Below are positions 23,152 to 33,061 of a stretch of 64,000 bases of DNA, piece by piece. Position numbers and translations under genes: made by a program. Position 1 is the stretch's first letter. The number at the start of each line of letters is the position of its first letter. The stretch is from the NCBI RefSeq assembly GCF_023897015.1, contig NZ_JAMHFY010000004.1, forward strand, positions 124,001-188,000. The letters are read 5' to 3'. The notes beneath the pieces are model-generated. The model saw only the letters and a program-made list of their open reading frames with translations, was not told where the DNA came from and searched no databases. This DNA is from Desulfosporosinus nitroreducens (GTDB taxonomy: Bacteria; Bacillota; Desulfitobacteriia; Desulfitobacteriales; Desulfitobacteriaceae).

Positions 23152-24519
23152 CTATTTAGTTCGTTCCACTAATTTGTTTTTTAAACATTTCGGAACTATA
23201 GCTGTGCTTATAATTCCGATGCGCCGATACACCTGTTGGACCAAAATTACATTCCAAACAAAAAACGTGGTTGTATTAGCTAATGCCGCCCCATTTATTC
23301 CCAATATTGGTATGAATGCAAAGCAAAAGGCAATATTAACTATTGCAGCTACAGTAACTCCAATAGCTGTATCTCTCTCATGTCCAGTCATATTAAGTAA
23401 GTAACCTACAGATCCAGAACCTGCATTGACTAACTGGCCCAAACAAAGAATAGAAAAAGCTACATACCCTCGTATATACTCCTCACCAAATACATAGCCA
23501 AGAATATAATGCCCAAAAGGGATAAAAATGCTAGCTACAAAAACTCCCGTTAGCAAAATTGCCCTTGAACTCCCTGTGACTGCACGTTGTAGACGCTCAT
23601 GATCACCTACAGTATAAAGTCTTGAAAAGTTAGGGGCGAGAGCCATATTCATAGCAGAAAGGGTAAAGGCCACTAAACTTGAACCTTGTACTACCACGCG
23701 AAAAACACCGACATCAGCTGCTGGTGCAAAGATCCCCAGCATAACAATGCCAGTTTGATTGTTAATAATTTGCATTCCAGCAAGAAAGCTTAAAGGTAAT
23801 ATGCTTCTTATCCATGTACGTTTATCGTATTCCGGCAAAATCTCCTTAGCCTTAACCGGAAGAAACCTAAGCAAAAACCAAGAACCGATAATAAAAGCTA
23901 AAAAAGCTGCTATAACCTGCATGGTTATAGCCATTGATGGCGATATGTTTATCTTTTTAAATAAGCCTATCAGAATAAATACTAGGAATACCCCTGGAAG
24001 AATAAGCTGGTCTGGAAGTTGTCCCCAAAAAACACGACGCAGACCACATAAAGTCGCGCCCCGAAGACTGCCCAACGCGATTAATGGAACCAGAAGTAAC
24101 GCCCATGCAAACGTAGTTGTCCGCACAACATCGTAATGTCCCATATACGCCCAAACGCCTGCAATAAACACAAAAACTAAAGAAATCAATATAACTACTT
24201 CATTTGAAAAACGCAGTATACCCCGCATTAAACCCCATTGTTCTTTAATTTGGTATGCTGCAATATTTCTTGTGAGTAAAGTAGGTAGTCCTATCTGGGC
24301 TGGAATAGCAATTATTGTGGTAAGGGCCAAGGCATAAGAGTATATTCCATAACCCTCCGCTCCCATGATTCGGGCCAGAATTATATTTATTGCCAGTGTT
24401 GCAATAGTGTAAAAAAGTTTTAGAGCAATACTAGCTATCGAGGCTCGTAATAAGTTAGCGAAGAGCCCTTCACCTCGAAATGAACGCATTTTCATCTTAA
24501 GCCAACAAATTAAAGTCAT
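23152..24519 (-). CDS. wzx: Polysaccharide flippase (Wzx/MATE-like)
   Basis: The 455-residue membrane protein has about 12-14 hydrophobic segments and the polysaccharide biosynthesis (PST) family layout. It opens with a cytoplasmic basic region, then FYTIATLAINIILARIMGAE with the GxEGYGxYxYALA line typical of Wzx proteins. It should flip lipid-linked, probably sulfated, repeat units across the membrane. AGAGGT precedes the ATG. It follows the sulfotransferase gene after a 360 bp gap and is 28 bp before cysQ. Confidence 0.85.
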   Translation of the reverse strand: MTLICWLKMKMRSFRGEGLFANLLRASIASIALKLFYTIATLAINIILARIMGAEGYGIYSYALALTTIIAIPAQIGLPTLLTRNIAAYQIKEQWGLMRGILRFSNEVVILISLVFVFIAGVWAYMGHYDVVRTTTFAWALLLVPLIALGSLRGATLCGLRRVFWGQLPDQLILPGVFLVFILIGLFKKINISPSMAITMQVIAAFLAFIIGSWFLLRFLPVKAKEILPEYDKRTWIRSILPLSFLAGMQIINNQTGIVMLGIFAPAADVGVFRVVVQGSSLVAFTLSAMNMALAPNFSRLYTVGDHERLQRAVTGSSRAILLTGVFVASIFIPFGHYILGYVFGEEYIRGYVAFSILCLGQLVNAGSGSVGYLLNMTGHERDTAIGVTVAAIVNIAFCFAFIPILGINGAALANTTTFFVWNVILVQQVYRRIGIISTAIVPKCLKNKLVERTK

Positions 24520-24883
24520 TATATTTACCTCTATTTTTTAGCTTTATATTTCAATGAAAGAACGGCTGGGGCCAACCAAGTTGCAGTGTAACCATTTTAT
24601 AGCATGTCTAGCTCTTCGCCCCCGGGGAAGTCCTACTTCACTCGCCAATAGGTTCAGTAAGATGTTGTCTTAAAGACTTTCGAAACTGTCGACCTTCCCG
24701 GTTTACTCAGTTCGAGGCTCGATTACTTTTAGGCCGCTATCTGACTATCTACGTGTCTACGCTTAACAGCTAGAATTACGGCTTTTAATACCTTCTGGCG
24801 TCGTGTGCTATTTTTTATAATTTTGTCATTTTACAAAGTAAAAATATTTCTATGCTTTAAATATTTTTTATTCCTTCCTACTA
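24520..24883. other. Gap within the operon, possible transposase tail
   Basis: A minus-strand frame ends TRRQKVLKAVILAVKRRHVD, then SQIAA and a stop near 24733, and looks like the end of a gene, perhaps a transposase, but I cannot name it. An isolated GTTCGAGGCTCGA word of the type seen at 55-64 kb lies near 24710. The remaining sequence looks like insertion debris. Confidence 0.4.
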
Positions 24884-25783
24884 TTAAACTAACCACATTT
24901 TCAAATCCTCGCCAATCAAATCCTGTAACTCTAATACATCTTCCCTATAAAAATCTATTAGATATCTACGGGTATTTTCATTTATTGGTATCTTTTTAAT
25001 ATTTTTTGAAATTAACATAGTTTTAATATTTTCTCTAAAATGTCTGGGTAAAAGAGGTTTAATTAAATATTTAAATAGATTTCTCTCTTTTAGAAATTTC
25101 TGTAATCTTACATTTTTAGGTATGCCTGAAACATTATAGTTAATTGACGTTTTTAAAGGAAATACTTTAATTTCTAGAAATTTCTCTATGTCATTAATAA
25201 TGATTTCTATATCTTTCTTCATGTAATCGTTTAATATAATTTTCACATTACTACGTCCAAATACATCTAAATATGATTTGACTTGTCTATAATACTTCCC
25301 AACCTGCTTATAATGCCATATCTGATGATATCCTAATTTTATTCTCTCATCTTCCGCATCTAAAGCATCCTCAAAACTAAGATTTTCTCTAAGATCTCTC
25401 CTTAAATGATTATAAGCAGAATATGCACGATCAATTGGATTTCTTAATATAATTATTATTTTTGCTGTTTTATTAAACACTTTTAAATCATGAGCTACAT
25501 CTGGGTAATATAAATATTCAATTGTCGCATCTCCAATAATTTTCTTCGTTCCTACATCATTAAATAATTTATAATATTCATATTCATTAATGATTCTTGA
25601 GCTATCGTAAATAGTATCACCTGGTCCGTTGTGTTTAATGATGTCATGCTTTAGATTAAAAAATCTAGGTTCTTTTTCTTTTGGAAAAAAAATTTCTGGG
25701 TGTTGACTTAAATAATTATATAAAGATGTTGATCCACTTTTTTGTGTGCCTACTATGAAGAGATTAGGTTTATTGATTGTCAT
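24884..25783 (-). CDS. PAPS-dependent carbohydrate sulfotransferase
   Basis: The 299-residue enzyme has the sulfotransferase fold. The 5'-phosphosulfate loop is FIVGTQKSGSTSLYNYLSQH near residues 9-28. The 3'-phosphate site is in IILRNPIDRAYSAYNH near 110-125, with the Arg and Ser that bind PAP. It is of the heparan/carbohydrate type and cytoplasmic, with no signal or membrane helix. It should place sulfate on the lipid-linked repeat before the flippase acts. GGAGGT precedes the ATG. Its neighbours wzy, wzx, cysQ and cysNC support this role. The low GC content (clearly below flanking genes) suggests acquisition by transfer. Confidence 0.9.
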   Translation of the reverse strand: MTINKPNLFIVGTQKSGSTSLYNYLSQHPEIFFPKEKEPRFFNLKHDIIKHNGPGDTIYDSSRIINEYEYYKLFNDVGTKKIIGDATIEYLYYPDVAHDLKVFNKTAKIIIILRNPIDRAYSAYNHLRRDLRENLSFEDALDAEDERIKLGYHQIWHYKQVGKYYRQVKSYLDVFGRSNVKIILNDYMKKDIEIIINDIEKFLEIKVFPLKTSINYNVSGIPKNVRLQKFLKERNLFKYLIKPLLPRHFRENIKTMLISKNIKKIPINENTRRYLIDFYREDVLELQDLIGEDLKMWLV

Positions 25784-25975
25784 AAATTACCTCCATTACG
25801 ATATTAAGTTTGGACTACCATTATTAGATTTATCATACGGAAACTGTTTAGCATTAGCTGTGAAATCGGCTTTTTTCTTAATAATCTTATATTTGTAACT
25901 TGTATTTTTTGAAGATCTTAGACAATTAAAATTATTTAATAACTTGGGGCATAGCTGTAATACTGAATTCATTTT

Positions 25976-27307
25976 CTAATGCCTTTTAATGCGAATGTTA
26001 TCTATCTCCATTGAAGCTAATGCAAAAAGCAACAAAATAAATGGAAAATACTTTATTCCGTTTGCAACCTGACAAATAAAAACACCTAAAACTGAAACTC
26101 CTAATGCAACCTGATATATTGAACGTCCTCTTTTTAAGAGTGGAATGCTTAAGCTAAGAATAATAGAGCAATAAACTAAGGTTCCCAGAAATCCCAATTC
26201 AAGTTGAGTTGTAATTAAATGGTTAAAGGTACTATAGACTCGTAAACTATATTCATTCATTAACAGTGACGGAACCATATTATATCCTACACCAAAAGGA
26301 TATTTCCAAACTAAATTATATCCTAATAACATATTGGTAAAACGTTCACTATTACTAGAATCAGCAAGATTTGCCGTCTTAAAACTCTCTATTAGTGATT
26401 CTAGAAAATCATTGCTTTGAAAAAGAAAAGAAAGCCTATCAATATTTAAAAATAGGATCAGTATTAGAAAGGAACATCCAATAAAAAATAAAGATGCTTT
26501 AAGTACTAATATCTTTCTGTTAATTAACTTATAAATACTAATTTTATTACATCTAATCATATAAACTAATATAACAAAAGTTAGAGTTACCAAATTAGCT
26601 GACCAAGAAATAATTGTCAAGAATAAACAAGCGATATAGACTACTTTTTTGAAAAAAGAAGGTTTGATATAATCCCAAAATAATAAAAAAGTTCCAACTA
26701 AAAAAGCGACATAATGCGATGTTTCTAGGAATAGCCCCTGCGCCCTATACGAAAATATCACCTTCAGGTTATCATTTATTAACCCCAGTTCATTTGCAGA
26801 TTGCCATGGAACTGGCATTGCAAACGCCGGTTGTGGAAAGTAATTGTAAAGTGAGAAATAATTTCCGCTCTTAAAAAGAAAATAACTCAATAATGAAAAG
26901 AATATATTTATTGAGAATCCAATCCAAACTCCATCTAATAGACTTTTTTTATTATCCCTTAATAAAAGATAACTAAAATACAAAATGATATTCAGAAAAT
27001 AACTTAGTTGTCCATTAAAAAATGTAGTAATATAATCTGAATCACTTTTAGAAACCAAAATCATTGGTATAAAAGATAAAAATACAAGTATACTAAATAT
27101 TAGTAAATACTTACTAAAAATTTTAAAAGTATTAACGATTACATTCGACTTTGTTAAAAAAACAAATAGAATAAAAATAGAAGAAAGGGTATAAATAATA
27201 TTAATATACGTATTTCCAACTTTAAATAGATAGATTATATTATTACATGATAAAACGCCAAATAAAAATGCAAACATATTCCATAATTTTTCTTTTTTAA
27301 TTTGCAA
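25976..27307 (-). CDS. wzy: O-antigen/EPS polymerase (Wzy-like)
   Basis: The 443-residue protein has about 11-12 hydrophobic segments. A large loop between residues 280 and 350 contains ANLADSSNSERFTNMLLGYN, which fits the WaaL/Wzy periplasmic loop. Wzy proteins have little sequence conservation; topology and gene context carry this call. It should join repeat units on the outer face of the membrane. TTG 27307 follows AAGGAG at good spacing. GC content is very low. It lies between a GT2 gene and the sulfotransferase gene. Confidence 0.8.
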   Translation of the reverse strand: MQIKKEKLWNMFAFLFGVLSCNNIIYLFKVGNTYINIIYTLSSIFILFVFLTKSNVIVNTFKIFSKYLLIFSILVFLSFIPMILVSKSDSDYITTFFNGQLSYFLNIILYFSYLLLRDNKKSLLDGVWIGFSINIFFSLLSYFLFKSGNYFSLYNYFPQPAFAMPVPWQSANELGLINDNLKVIFSYRAQGLFLETSHYVAFLVGTFLLFWDYIKPSFFKKVVYIACLFLTIISWSANLVTLTFVILVYMIRCNKISIYKLINRKILVLKASLFFIGCSFLILILFLNIDRLSFLFQSNDFLESLIESFKTANLADSSNSERFTNMLLGYNLVWKYPFGVGYNMVPSLLMNEYSLRVYSTFNHLITTQLELGFLGTLVYCSIILSLSIPLLKRGRSIYQVALGVSVLGVFICQVANGIKYFPFILLLFALASMEIDNIRIKRH

Positions 27308-27322
27308 AGATATGGTCTCCTT

Positions 27323-28288
27323 CTATCTAATATATTTACTATACAATTGCAACAAATATGGATAAAAGTATGGTATATTCTTTAAAAGAAAATATTCAAT
27401 AATTTGCACTTTAAGCAAATGCTTTTTAAATAATTTTATATTCGACCGTATTATTTCTGTATATAACTGTTTTTTAAACTTATTAGCCACATTGCTACGA
27501 GTCATCATCCTGAATAATTGTAATTGTATAGTAAATAAATTAGCCCGAGCTAAAGTACCTAGTTCAGGAATATTGAGATTTATGTGAACCAATATCTTTT
27601 CTGCAAAATAAATGGCATCAAACCACTTACTAGTAAATTCCATGTTCGTCGCAGAATCTATTCTGCCATGATATTTATATTTTGAAATGTCTATTGAACA
27701 AAGTCCGTTAGAAACACAAATTGACTCGAATATGAAAAACTTATCTTCATTCATCTTCTTTCCAACCTCGAACCTAACTTGTTGCACAATATTACGTTTA
27801 AAAATCTTAGTGCAAACACTAATGTTAATTTTTCCACTTTGTAGAAACGCCTCTATTGCTTCTTTACGGTTGTATTTATAAAATTTATTTGTTCCAAACT
27901 TCTCAACTGGTCTAGCATTTAATCTATAAGCGATAAGCCCGCACGAAGAAATGTCCACTCTATACTTTAAGGCATTATTAAGTAAGATCTCATACATATC
28001 TTCTGAGATTTCATCATCACAATCTACAAAACCGATATATTCTCCTGATGATATTTCAATACCAGCATTTCGAGCTGCTGAAACACCTGAGTTTTGTTGA
28101 TGTAATACTTTGATTCTTTTATCCTGTAGACTTAGTTCATCGCAAATTCTTGCAGATTCATCCGTAGACCCATCATCTATCAAAATAATTTCTATATCCT
28201 TTAACACCTGATTTTGGATTGATGAAAGACAATTTCCTAAATATTTAGCACCATTATACACAGGGACAATTACACTTATTATGGGCAT
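27323..28288 (-). CDS. Family 2 glycosyltransferase
   Basis: The 321-residue GT-A enzyme has ISVIVPVYNGAKYLGNCLSS at its start, the nucleotide-binding DDGSTD, and the metal-binding DxD-like line GFVDCDDEI near residue 95. The C-terminus is helical and basic and may touch the membrane. It adds one sugar to the growing lipid-linked unit. ATG 28288 follows GGAG. The gene overlaps the end of the preceding GT4 gene by 35 bp, so the two are likely translated together. Donor and acceptor sugars cannot be read from sequence. Confidence 0.88.
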   Translation of the reverse strand: MPIISVIVPVYNGAKYLGNCLSSIQNQVLKDIEIILIDDGSTDESARICDELSLQDKRIKVLHQQNSGVSAARNAGIEISSGEYIGFVDCDDEISEDMYEILLNNALKYRVDISSCGLIAYRLNARPVEKFGTNKFYKYNRKEAIEAFLQSGKINISVCTKIFKRNIVQQVRFEVGKKMNEDKFFIFESICVSNGLCSIDISKYKYHGRIDSATNMEFTSKWFDAIYFAEKILVHINLNIPELGTLARANLFTIQLQLFRMMTRSNVANKFKKQLYTEIIRSNIKLFKKHLLKVQIIEYFLLKNIPYFYPYLLQLYSKYIR

Positions 28289-29426
28289 TTGTTTCACTCC
28301 AATTTTTAAGCTCAAGATAGAATTTTTCCATTTTCATTGCTTCCATCTGAATGTCAAAACCTTTTTCGCGGATAACATTAGTCGTATCGCTTCGTTCATA
28401 TGAACTTACTATTTTTATAATAGCATCTGCCCAAACTTCTGGCTTTTCAGCAAGACTTACATAACACGTCTCATTAAGAAGCTTCACTTCTTTTGTTATA
28501 CTATCCGAAAATACACAAGGTAATCCTACAGCTTGGGCCTCAACACCAGTGACAGGAAGCCCTTCGTTCAATGAAGGAAAAACAAAAATATCCATTGCTT
28601 GTGTCAAATCTTTTACATCATGCCTAAAGCCTAAAAACCTTACCGCATCCCCTAAACCTAATTGATCTACTTTCTCTTTTATTAACTCCTCTAAACTGCC
28701 TTTTCCTACTAATAAAAGGATAGCAGAATCCTCTCTTTTCTTTATCTCTTTAAAAATATTTAGTAAGAGATCATGATTCTTTTGCTTTTCGAATCTTCCA
28801 ACATTGCCAATAACTAAATCACTGTGAACATTTAATTTTTTTCTCATTCTATCGCGAACAGATTGATCGAAATGAAATGCGTTTAAATCAATGGCATTGT
28901 GGATTATTGATACCTTTCCTTGTTTTGTAGCTCGCTTTCCAAACAACCACGTCCCCGCCTCTGTCGAACAAGCGAAGTAATAATTAGCAACTATTCTTAA
29001 TGGAATCTTTAGTAAATTACCTATCCCAATAACTATTGGTTGAGATGTTTGAAATCTTGTATTATGAGAATGTGCAATGCGAACCTTAATCCCATGTCTT
29101 TTAGCAATTGCCAATGGAAGTGCACTTTTACTTGAAGAGTGAGCATGTATGGCTACATAATCATTGTGTTCTTTAAAGAACTGATTCATTGCTTTTATGC
29201 ACTTATAGATGGATTTTGCTTTCATAGGTGGAACTTTATAGAAGTTCCCGCCCAAACGTATTATTTCATTTTCCAACTCATATTCTTTGCCATCATTCAA
29301 AAGTAAAAAATCAAACTGAATTACATCTCTATTCATATTTTTTATCAAACTCATAACCAGTGTCTGGATTCCTCCAGTGAGCATCCGGTCAATAAAGAAT
29401 AAAACCTTGGCCTTTTTAATCAACAT
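28254..29426 (-). CDS. Family 4 glycosyltransferase
   Basis: The 390-residue GT-B enzyme has an N-terminal acceptor domain (FFIDRMLTGGIQTLVMSLI) and a C-terminal nucleotide-sugar domain with VIGNVGRFEKQKNHDLL and the retaining-enzyme ExxxxxxxE line in PSLNEGLPVTGVEAQAVGLP. It resembles the second GT4 in this locus (31892-32998); they probably arose by duplication and now add different sugars. GGAG lies eight bases before the ATG. Confidence 0.88.
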   Translation of the reverse strand: MLIKKAKVLFFIDRMLTGGIQTLVMSLIKNMNRDVIQFDFLLLNDGKEYELENEIIRLGGNFYKVPPMKAKSIYKCIKAMNQFFKEHNDYVAIHAHSSSKSALPLAIAKRHGIKVRIAHSHNTRFQTSQPIVIGIGNLLKIPLRIVANYYFACSTEAGTWLFGKRATKQGKVSIIHNAIDLNAFHFDQSVRDRMRKKLNVHSDLVIGNVGRFEKQKNHDLLLNIFKEIKKREDSAILLLVGKGSLEELIKEKVDQLGLGDAVRFLGFRHDVKDLTQAMDIFVFPSLNEGLPVTGVEAQAVGLPCVFSDSITKEVKLLNETCYVSLAEKPEVWADAIIKIVSSYERSDTTNVIREKGFDIQMEAMKMEKFYLELKNWSETNAHNKCNCPCV

Positions 29427-29459
29427 TTCTTATCTCCTACTTACTGAAAATGTTGTAAA

Positions 29460-30671
29460 CTATTTTCCTCTAAATCCAACTATATCACCAATTGCTGCTC
29501 TAACAATACTATAGATTCCAAGTCGATAAGCAACAAATCTTCCAATAGATAATGTTTTAACTTTTACTGTATTTGGGAAATACTTGTTAAAAAGGTTAGT
29601 GCTTGACATAGTTACTGCATCGGCAAAGAACATTGCTCTCATAGGATTCATCTTGGTCGGTGTAACAAATTCTTTAACATCACCAAAGGCAGACTCAATA
29701 TTAATTTCTTCGTAATTTATATTGTCTTTAAATTTATAAAACATTTCGAAAGCCTTATTAGTTCTAGCAATTACCCGAGTAGTTCCTTTATCATCATCAA
29801 GCTTTTTACTATATCTTCCTACGGAAAAACAGTCCCAAATAGTAAAATCGCTTGTCCTATATCTTTTCTTAAAGTTACATTCATAGCAAGATGGTCTCAC
29901 GCAAATTCCTGAGAAGAATGCCCTTAGCCATACGTCAGATTCTATGCCTTTATGATAGTCTTTCTTTTTACAACCAGGTTTCATGTATAATGACATTGTA
30001 GAATATTTATAACCGTAACATTTATCTCTGAATCTTACTCTTTCAATACAATATTGGTTTTTTTGTTGTTGATACTCAATATACTTCCTCCACACCATTG
30101 GAGAAGGTACAGCACGACATACTAAATCAATAGTGACAAGATTAGCATACTTTTTTCTTAAGAAATGTTGAAGCCCCTCTATTTGGCATGGAGTCCCACT
30201 AAAACAAACCTCTCTCCCTAGGTCTAAAAATTCTTTAACTTTAGAAAAACACTTCCCTATCTCACTTTGCACATATTTGCTGCTTCTGAATTTTCCGAGG
30301 TCTTCTCGTTTTTCTACGTACATATGATATACAAAATAACCAGCCCCGAGTGTTGCTCCGAATACAACGCCTCCCTGATCGAGGGTATATTGGGCAATAG
30401 CCGAAAATGCCCCTCCAGCTGTACTTTCTTCTCGTATTTTATCGTCCTTAATGTTCACAATGTATGCTTTTTCTTTAACCGGTTTCTCTGGATCATTGTT
30501 TATTATTGGGCATACTTTTTCACAGATGTTACAGTTAATGCACTTTGTAACATTTACATCTGGATAAAGAAAGCCCTCATTATCAGGTTTCATCGATATA
30601 CAATTCTCGGGACAGACATTAGCACAGGAATGGCACCCGCAACACTTAGTTTTGTCAGTAATTTTAATCAT
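29460..30671 (-). CDS. FrhB-type ferredoxin protein of the polysaccharide locus
   Basis: The 403-residue protein starts with two 4Fe-4S clusters (CCGCHSCANVCPENC and CINCNICEKVCPI in the first 55 residues), followed by the coenzyme F420 hydrogenase/dehydrogenase beta-subunit domain (VVFGATLGAGYFVYHMYVE; VCFSGTPCQIEGLQHFL). Members in polysaccharide loci are often next to pyruvyl transferase genes, as here, where the ATG overlaps the previous stop (ATGA). It may carry out a flavin- or F420-linked redox step on a sugar. The exact reaction is unknown. Confidence 0.85.
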   Translation of the reverse strand: MIKITDKTKCCGCHSCANVCPENCISMKPDNEGFLYPDVNVTKCINCNICEKVCPIINNDPEKPVKEKAYIVNIKDDKIREESTAGGAFSAIAQYTLDQGGVVFGATLGAGYFVYHMYVEKREDLGKFRSSKYVQSEIGKCFSKVKEFLDLGREVCFSGTPCQIEGLQHFLRKKYANLVTIDLVCRAVPSPMVWRKYIEYQQQKNQYCIERVRFRDKCYGYKYSTMSLYMKPGCKKKDYHKGIESDVWLRAFFSGICVRPSCYECNFKKRYRTSDFTIWDCFSVGRYSKKLDDDKGTTRVIARTNKAFEMFYKFKDNINYEEINIESAFGDVKEFVTPTKMNPMRAMFFADAVTMSSTNLFNKYFPNTVKVKTLSIGRFVAYRLGIYSIVRAAIGDIVGFRGK

Positions 30672-31849
30672 TCTCTATTCTTCTCCGTCTCTAAAGCTCT
30701 AATTAAATAATTTATTGATTCTTTTCTAAATGAATCTAGCTTTTCCAAAACTGTCTTATAGTCAATTTCTTTCATAAGGCACTCATTTACATCTTGTTCA
30801 ACTGTTATGAAACGTTCATGTAAATCTAACACATTAAATAATGAATGCATCCGTGAATTTGTAGATAAAGAAGATCCCTCTTTAAATCTTCTATAGGTAA
30901 AAAATTTCTTTTGATTTAAAACAGAAAATACCGTTCCATGAAAAGAGTCCGTAAAAACATACTCAGCTTGTCTAATTAAATTAAAGAATTCTGCAGGTCC
31001 GATATCAAATGGCGCATAGTCCGGGAAATTGCAATCACTTTTTACATATTCGTCTAAATGCAATAAAGCAACAATTTTAAAGCCTGTAATTTCTTTAGCC
31101 TTTCTTACAAAATCGCGTTGTTCCGGATTATTTCCCAAGAAATAACAGAATATATATTTTTCCTTTATAATTCTTTTCGAAGGAAACTCCTCTGCCCATT
31201 GATCAGCTGTAAGCAAAAATGTAGGATCACAAACAACCTTTACCTCTCGATTAGCAATTTCCTTAACTATTTGCTGTCCGGCTTCTTCCCTTACTGAAAC
31301 ATGGTTAATTCGATTCAAAAATTCGTTCGCTTTTTCCCACTGCCTTTCTGGAATATTTGATACGCCAAAGCTGGTAGCATAAGACACCTTATTAACCTTA
31401 TCCGGTACGAAAGACAGTGTATAATAATCAGAATCTATATTTGAGGGTAACCATAGTTGATCACTCCCCACAAGAACAGACGAAAAATCTTTACAATAAT
31501 CCGTTAATTCCTGTCGTGATTTACAGGTTCTTGATAATTTAAATCTTGTATTCTTAAATTCAAGAAACTTCTCATCTCTTATAGCCATCTGTCTCGTAAG
31601 TTCTTTATTAATTTTTTTTACGATACTTTTTTTTATAAAACCCAATTTACCTTTAACAACATCAAAATTGTTTAATTGTAAAAGGTAATGCTTTATTTTT
31701 GCCTTTTGTAGCTCTTTATAAATGCCATCTATACATATAGTCTCGTGCTCATAACCCAACATATTGACTATTTTCTGAGTAGCGAAAGATTGTAGCATGC
31801 TACCATAATTTTTTTGAAAGTAACACGATACAATAGCAACTTTTTCCAT
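30668..31849 (-). CDS. Polysaccharide pyruvyl transferase
   Basis: The 393-residue protein shows the pyruvyl-transferase family pattern: VAIVSCYFQKNYGSMLQSFA at the start, SSVLVGSDQLW, VSVREEAG, and FTDSFHGTVFSVL towards the end. It uses phosphoenolpyruvate to form pyruvate ketals on sugar hydroxyls, adding negative charge. The fold is GT-B-like and cytoplasmic. AGGGGG precedes the start at slightly long spacing. It overlaps the FrhB-type gene by 4 bp. A polymer with both pyruvate and sulfate would be strongly anionic. Confidence 0.87.
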   Translation of the reverse strand: MEKVAIVSCYFQKNYGSMLQSFATQKIVNMLGYEHETICIDGIYKELQKAKIKHYLLQLNNFDVVKGKLGFIKKSIVKKINKELTRQMAIRDEKFLEFKNTRFKLSRTCKSRQELTDYCKDFSSVLVGSDQLWLPSNIDSDYYTLSFVPDKVNKVSYATSFGVSNIPERQWEKANEFLNRINHVSVREEAGQQIVKEIANREVKVVCDPTFLLTADQWAEEFPSKRIIKEKYIFCYFLGNNPEQRDFVRKAKEITGFKIVALLHLDEYVKSDCNFPDYAPFDIGPAEFFNLIRQAEYVFTDSFHGTVFSVLNQKKFFTYRRFKEGSSLSTNSRMHSLFNVLDLHERFITVEQDVNECLMKEIDYKTVLEKLDSFRKESINYLIRALETEKNRE

Positions 31850-31891
31850 TAAAATAGTTAACCCCCTAGATCTTATCTAGCTAAATATGAA

Positions 31892-32998
31892 TCAATATAA
31901 ATAATAATTACATAAATTTTCTGCAGCCTTTTTTATTTGAAATCCTGAATCAATAATCTTCTCATCAACCTTTTTTCTCTCAAATCCATCCTTAAAGTGT
32001 AGTACTTTATCTGCCCATTTATCTACAGATTCTTTCAAACTAACAAATTCCGTACTATCCAATATCTTTGTTTCTTCAGTAATTGTATCGGCATACACAC
32101 AGGGAAGCCCTGCAGATTGAGCCTCAACACCCACCACAGGTAATCCTTCATATAAAGAAGGAAGTAAAAATATATCCATTCCCTGCATCAGCTCGTGAAC
32201 ATTATTCTGTACTCCAAGAAAACAAACCGAATCCTTCAATCCCAGCATTCTCACTTTGTTTTCAATCTCTTCCTTTAGCTCGCCTTCTCCGGCGAGGAGC
32301 AATATCGCTGTTGAATCTATTTCATGGATTTTCTTAAAAATATCAACTAAAAAATTATGATTTTTCTGCTTCATAAACCGACCAACATGACCTATAACAA
32401 AGCTATCTTCAACATTCAGTTCTTTTCGAACCCTATTTCTAATCTCCTGATTAAATGAAAACTTTGAAATATCAATTGCATTAGGAATCAACTTAACATT
32501 TCCTTGATCGTAAAACCGTTTACCAAAAAGCCATTTCCCCGCTAAAGCAGAACATGCACAGAAATGGGTCGGGTATACCTTAGCTAAAGGACGTAAAATA
32601 TATTTAACTACCGTTCTCTTCAGCTCATTTTTGCTAGCAGTACTGTGGTTATGGGCAATACGAATTGGGACCCCTGCCATTTTTGCTGCACGAAGTGGGA
32701 ATATGCTCAATGCATTCATATGAACATGTACAATCTTATAATCATTTCTTTTAAAGAGCGAGATCAATTGCCTTTGATATTCTTTTATATCCGTATACGA
32801 TGGAACAAGATATATTTTCCCACCCATTTTCTCTATTTCGTCCCTGTAGGGTATCGTTGAACCTTCCTCAACGATAAAGTCAAACTGCACCTTCGTGCGG
32901 TTTATATGCCGGTAGTAATTCAACACCACCATTTCGATACCGCCTGAATTCATCTTAGATAATATTTGAGCTATTCTAAAGGGTTCATTGCTTTTCAT
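31892..32998 (-). CDS. Family 4 glycosyltransferase
   Basis: The 368-residue GT-B enzyme has an N-terminal IAQILSKMNSGGIEMVVLNYY, a C-terminal VIGHVGRFMKQKNHNFLV and the catalytic PSLYEGLPVVGVEAQSAGLP line. It is similar throughout to the GT4 at 28254. ATG 32998 follows AAAGG; an upstream ATG in the same frame overlaps that site. As the first glycosyltransferase after the initiating sugar transferase it may add the second sugar (inference from order). Confidence 0.88.
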   Translation of the reverse strand: MKSNEPFRIAQILSKMNSGGIEMVVLNYYRHINRTKVQFDFIVEEGSTIPYRDEIEKMGGKIYLVPSYTDIKEYQRQLISLFKRNDYKIVHVHMNALSIFPLRAAKMAGVPIRIAHNHSTASKNELKRTVVKYILRPLAKVYPTHFCACSALAGKWLFGKRFYDQGNVKLIPNAIDISKFSFNQEIRNRVRKELNVEDSFVIGHVGRFMKQKNHNFLVDIFKKIHEIDSTAILLLAGEGELKEEIENKVRMLGLKDSVCFLGVQNNVHELMQGMDIFLLPSLYEGLPVVGVEAQSAGLPCVYADTITEETKILDSTEFVSLKESVDKWADKVLHFKDGFERKKVDEKIIDSGFQIKKAAENLCNYYLY

Positions 32999-33061
32999 AA
33001 ATATACCTTTCATTTGGAGAAAATAAATGTTCTTTTATCAACCAGTTCCAGTTCTAAATAA

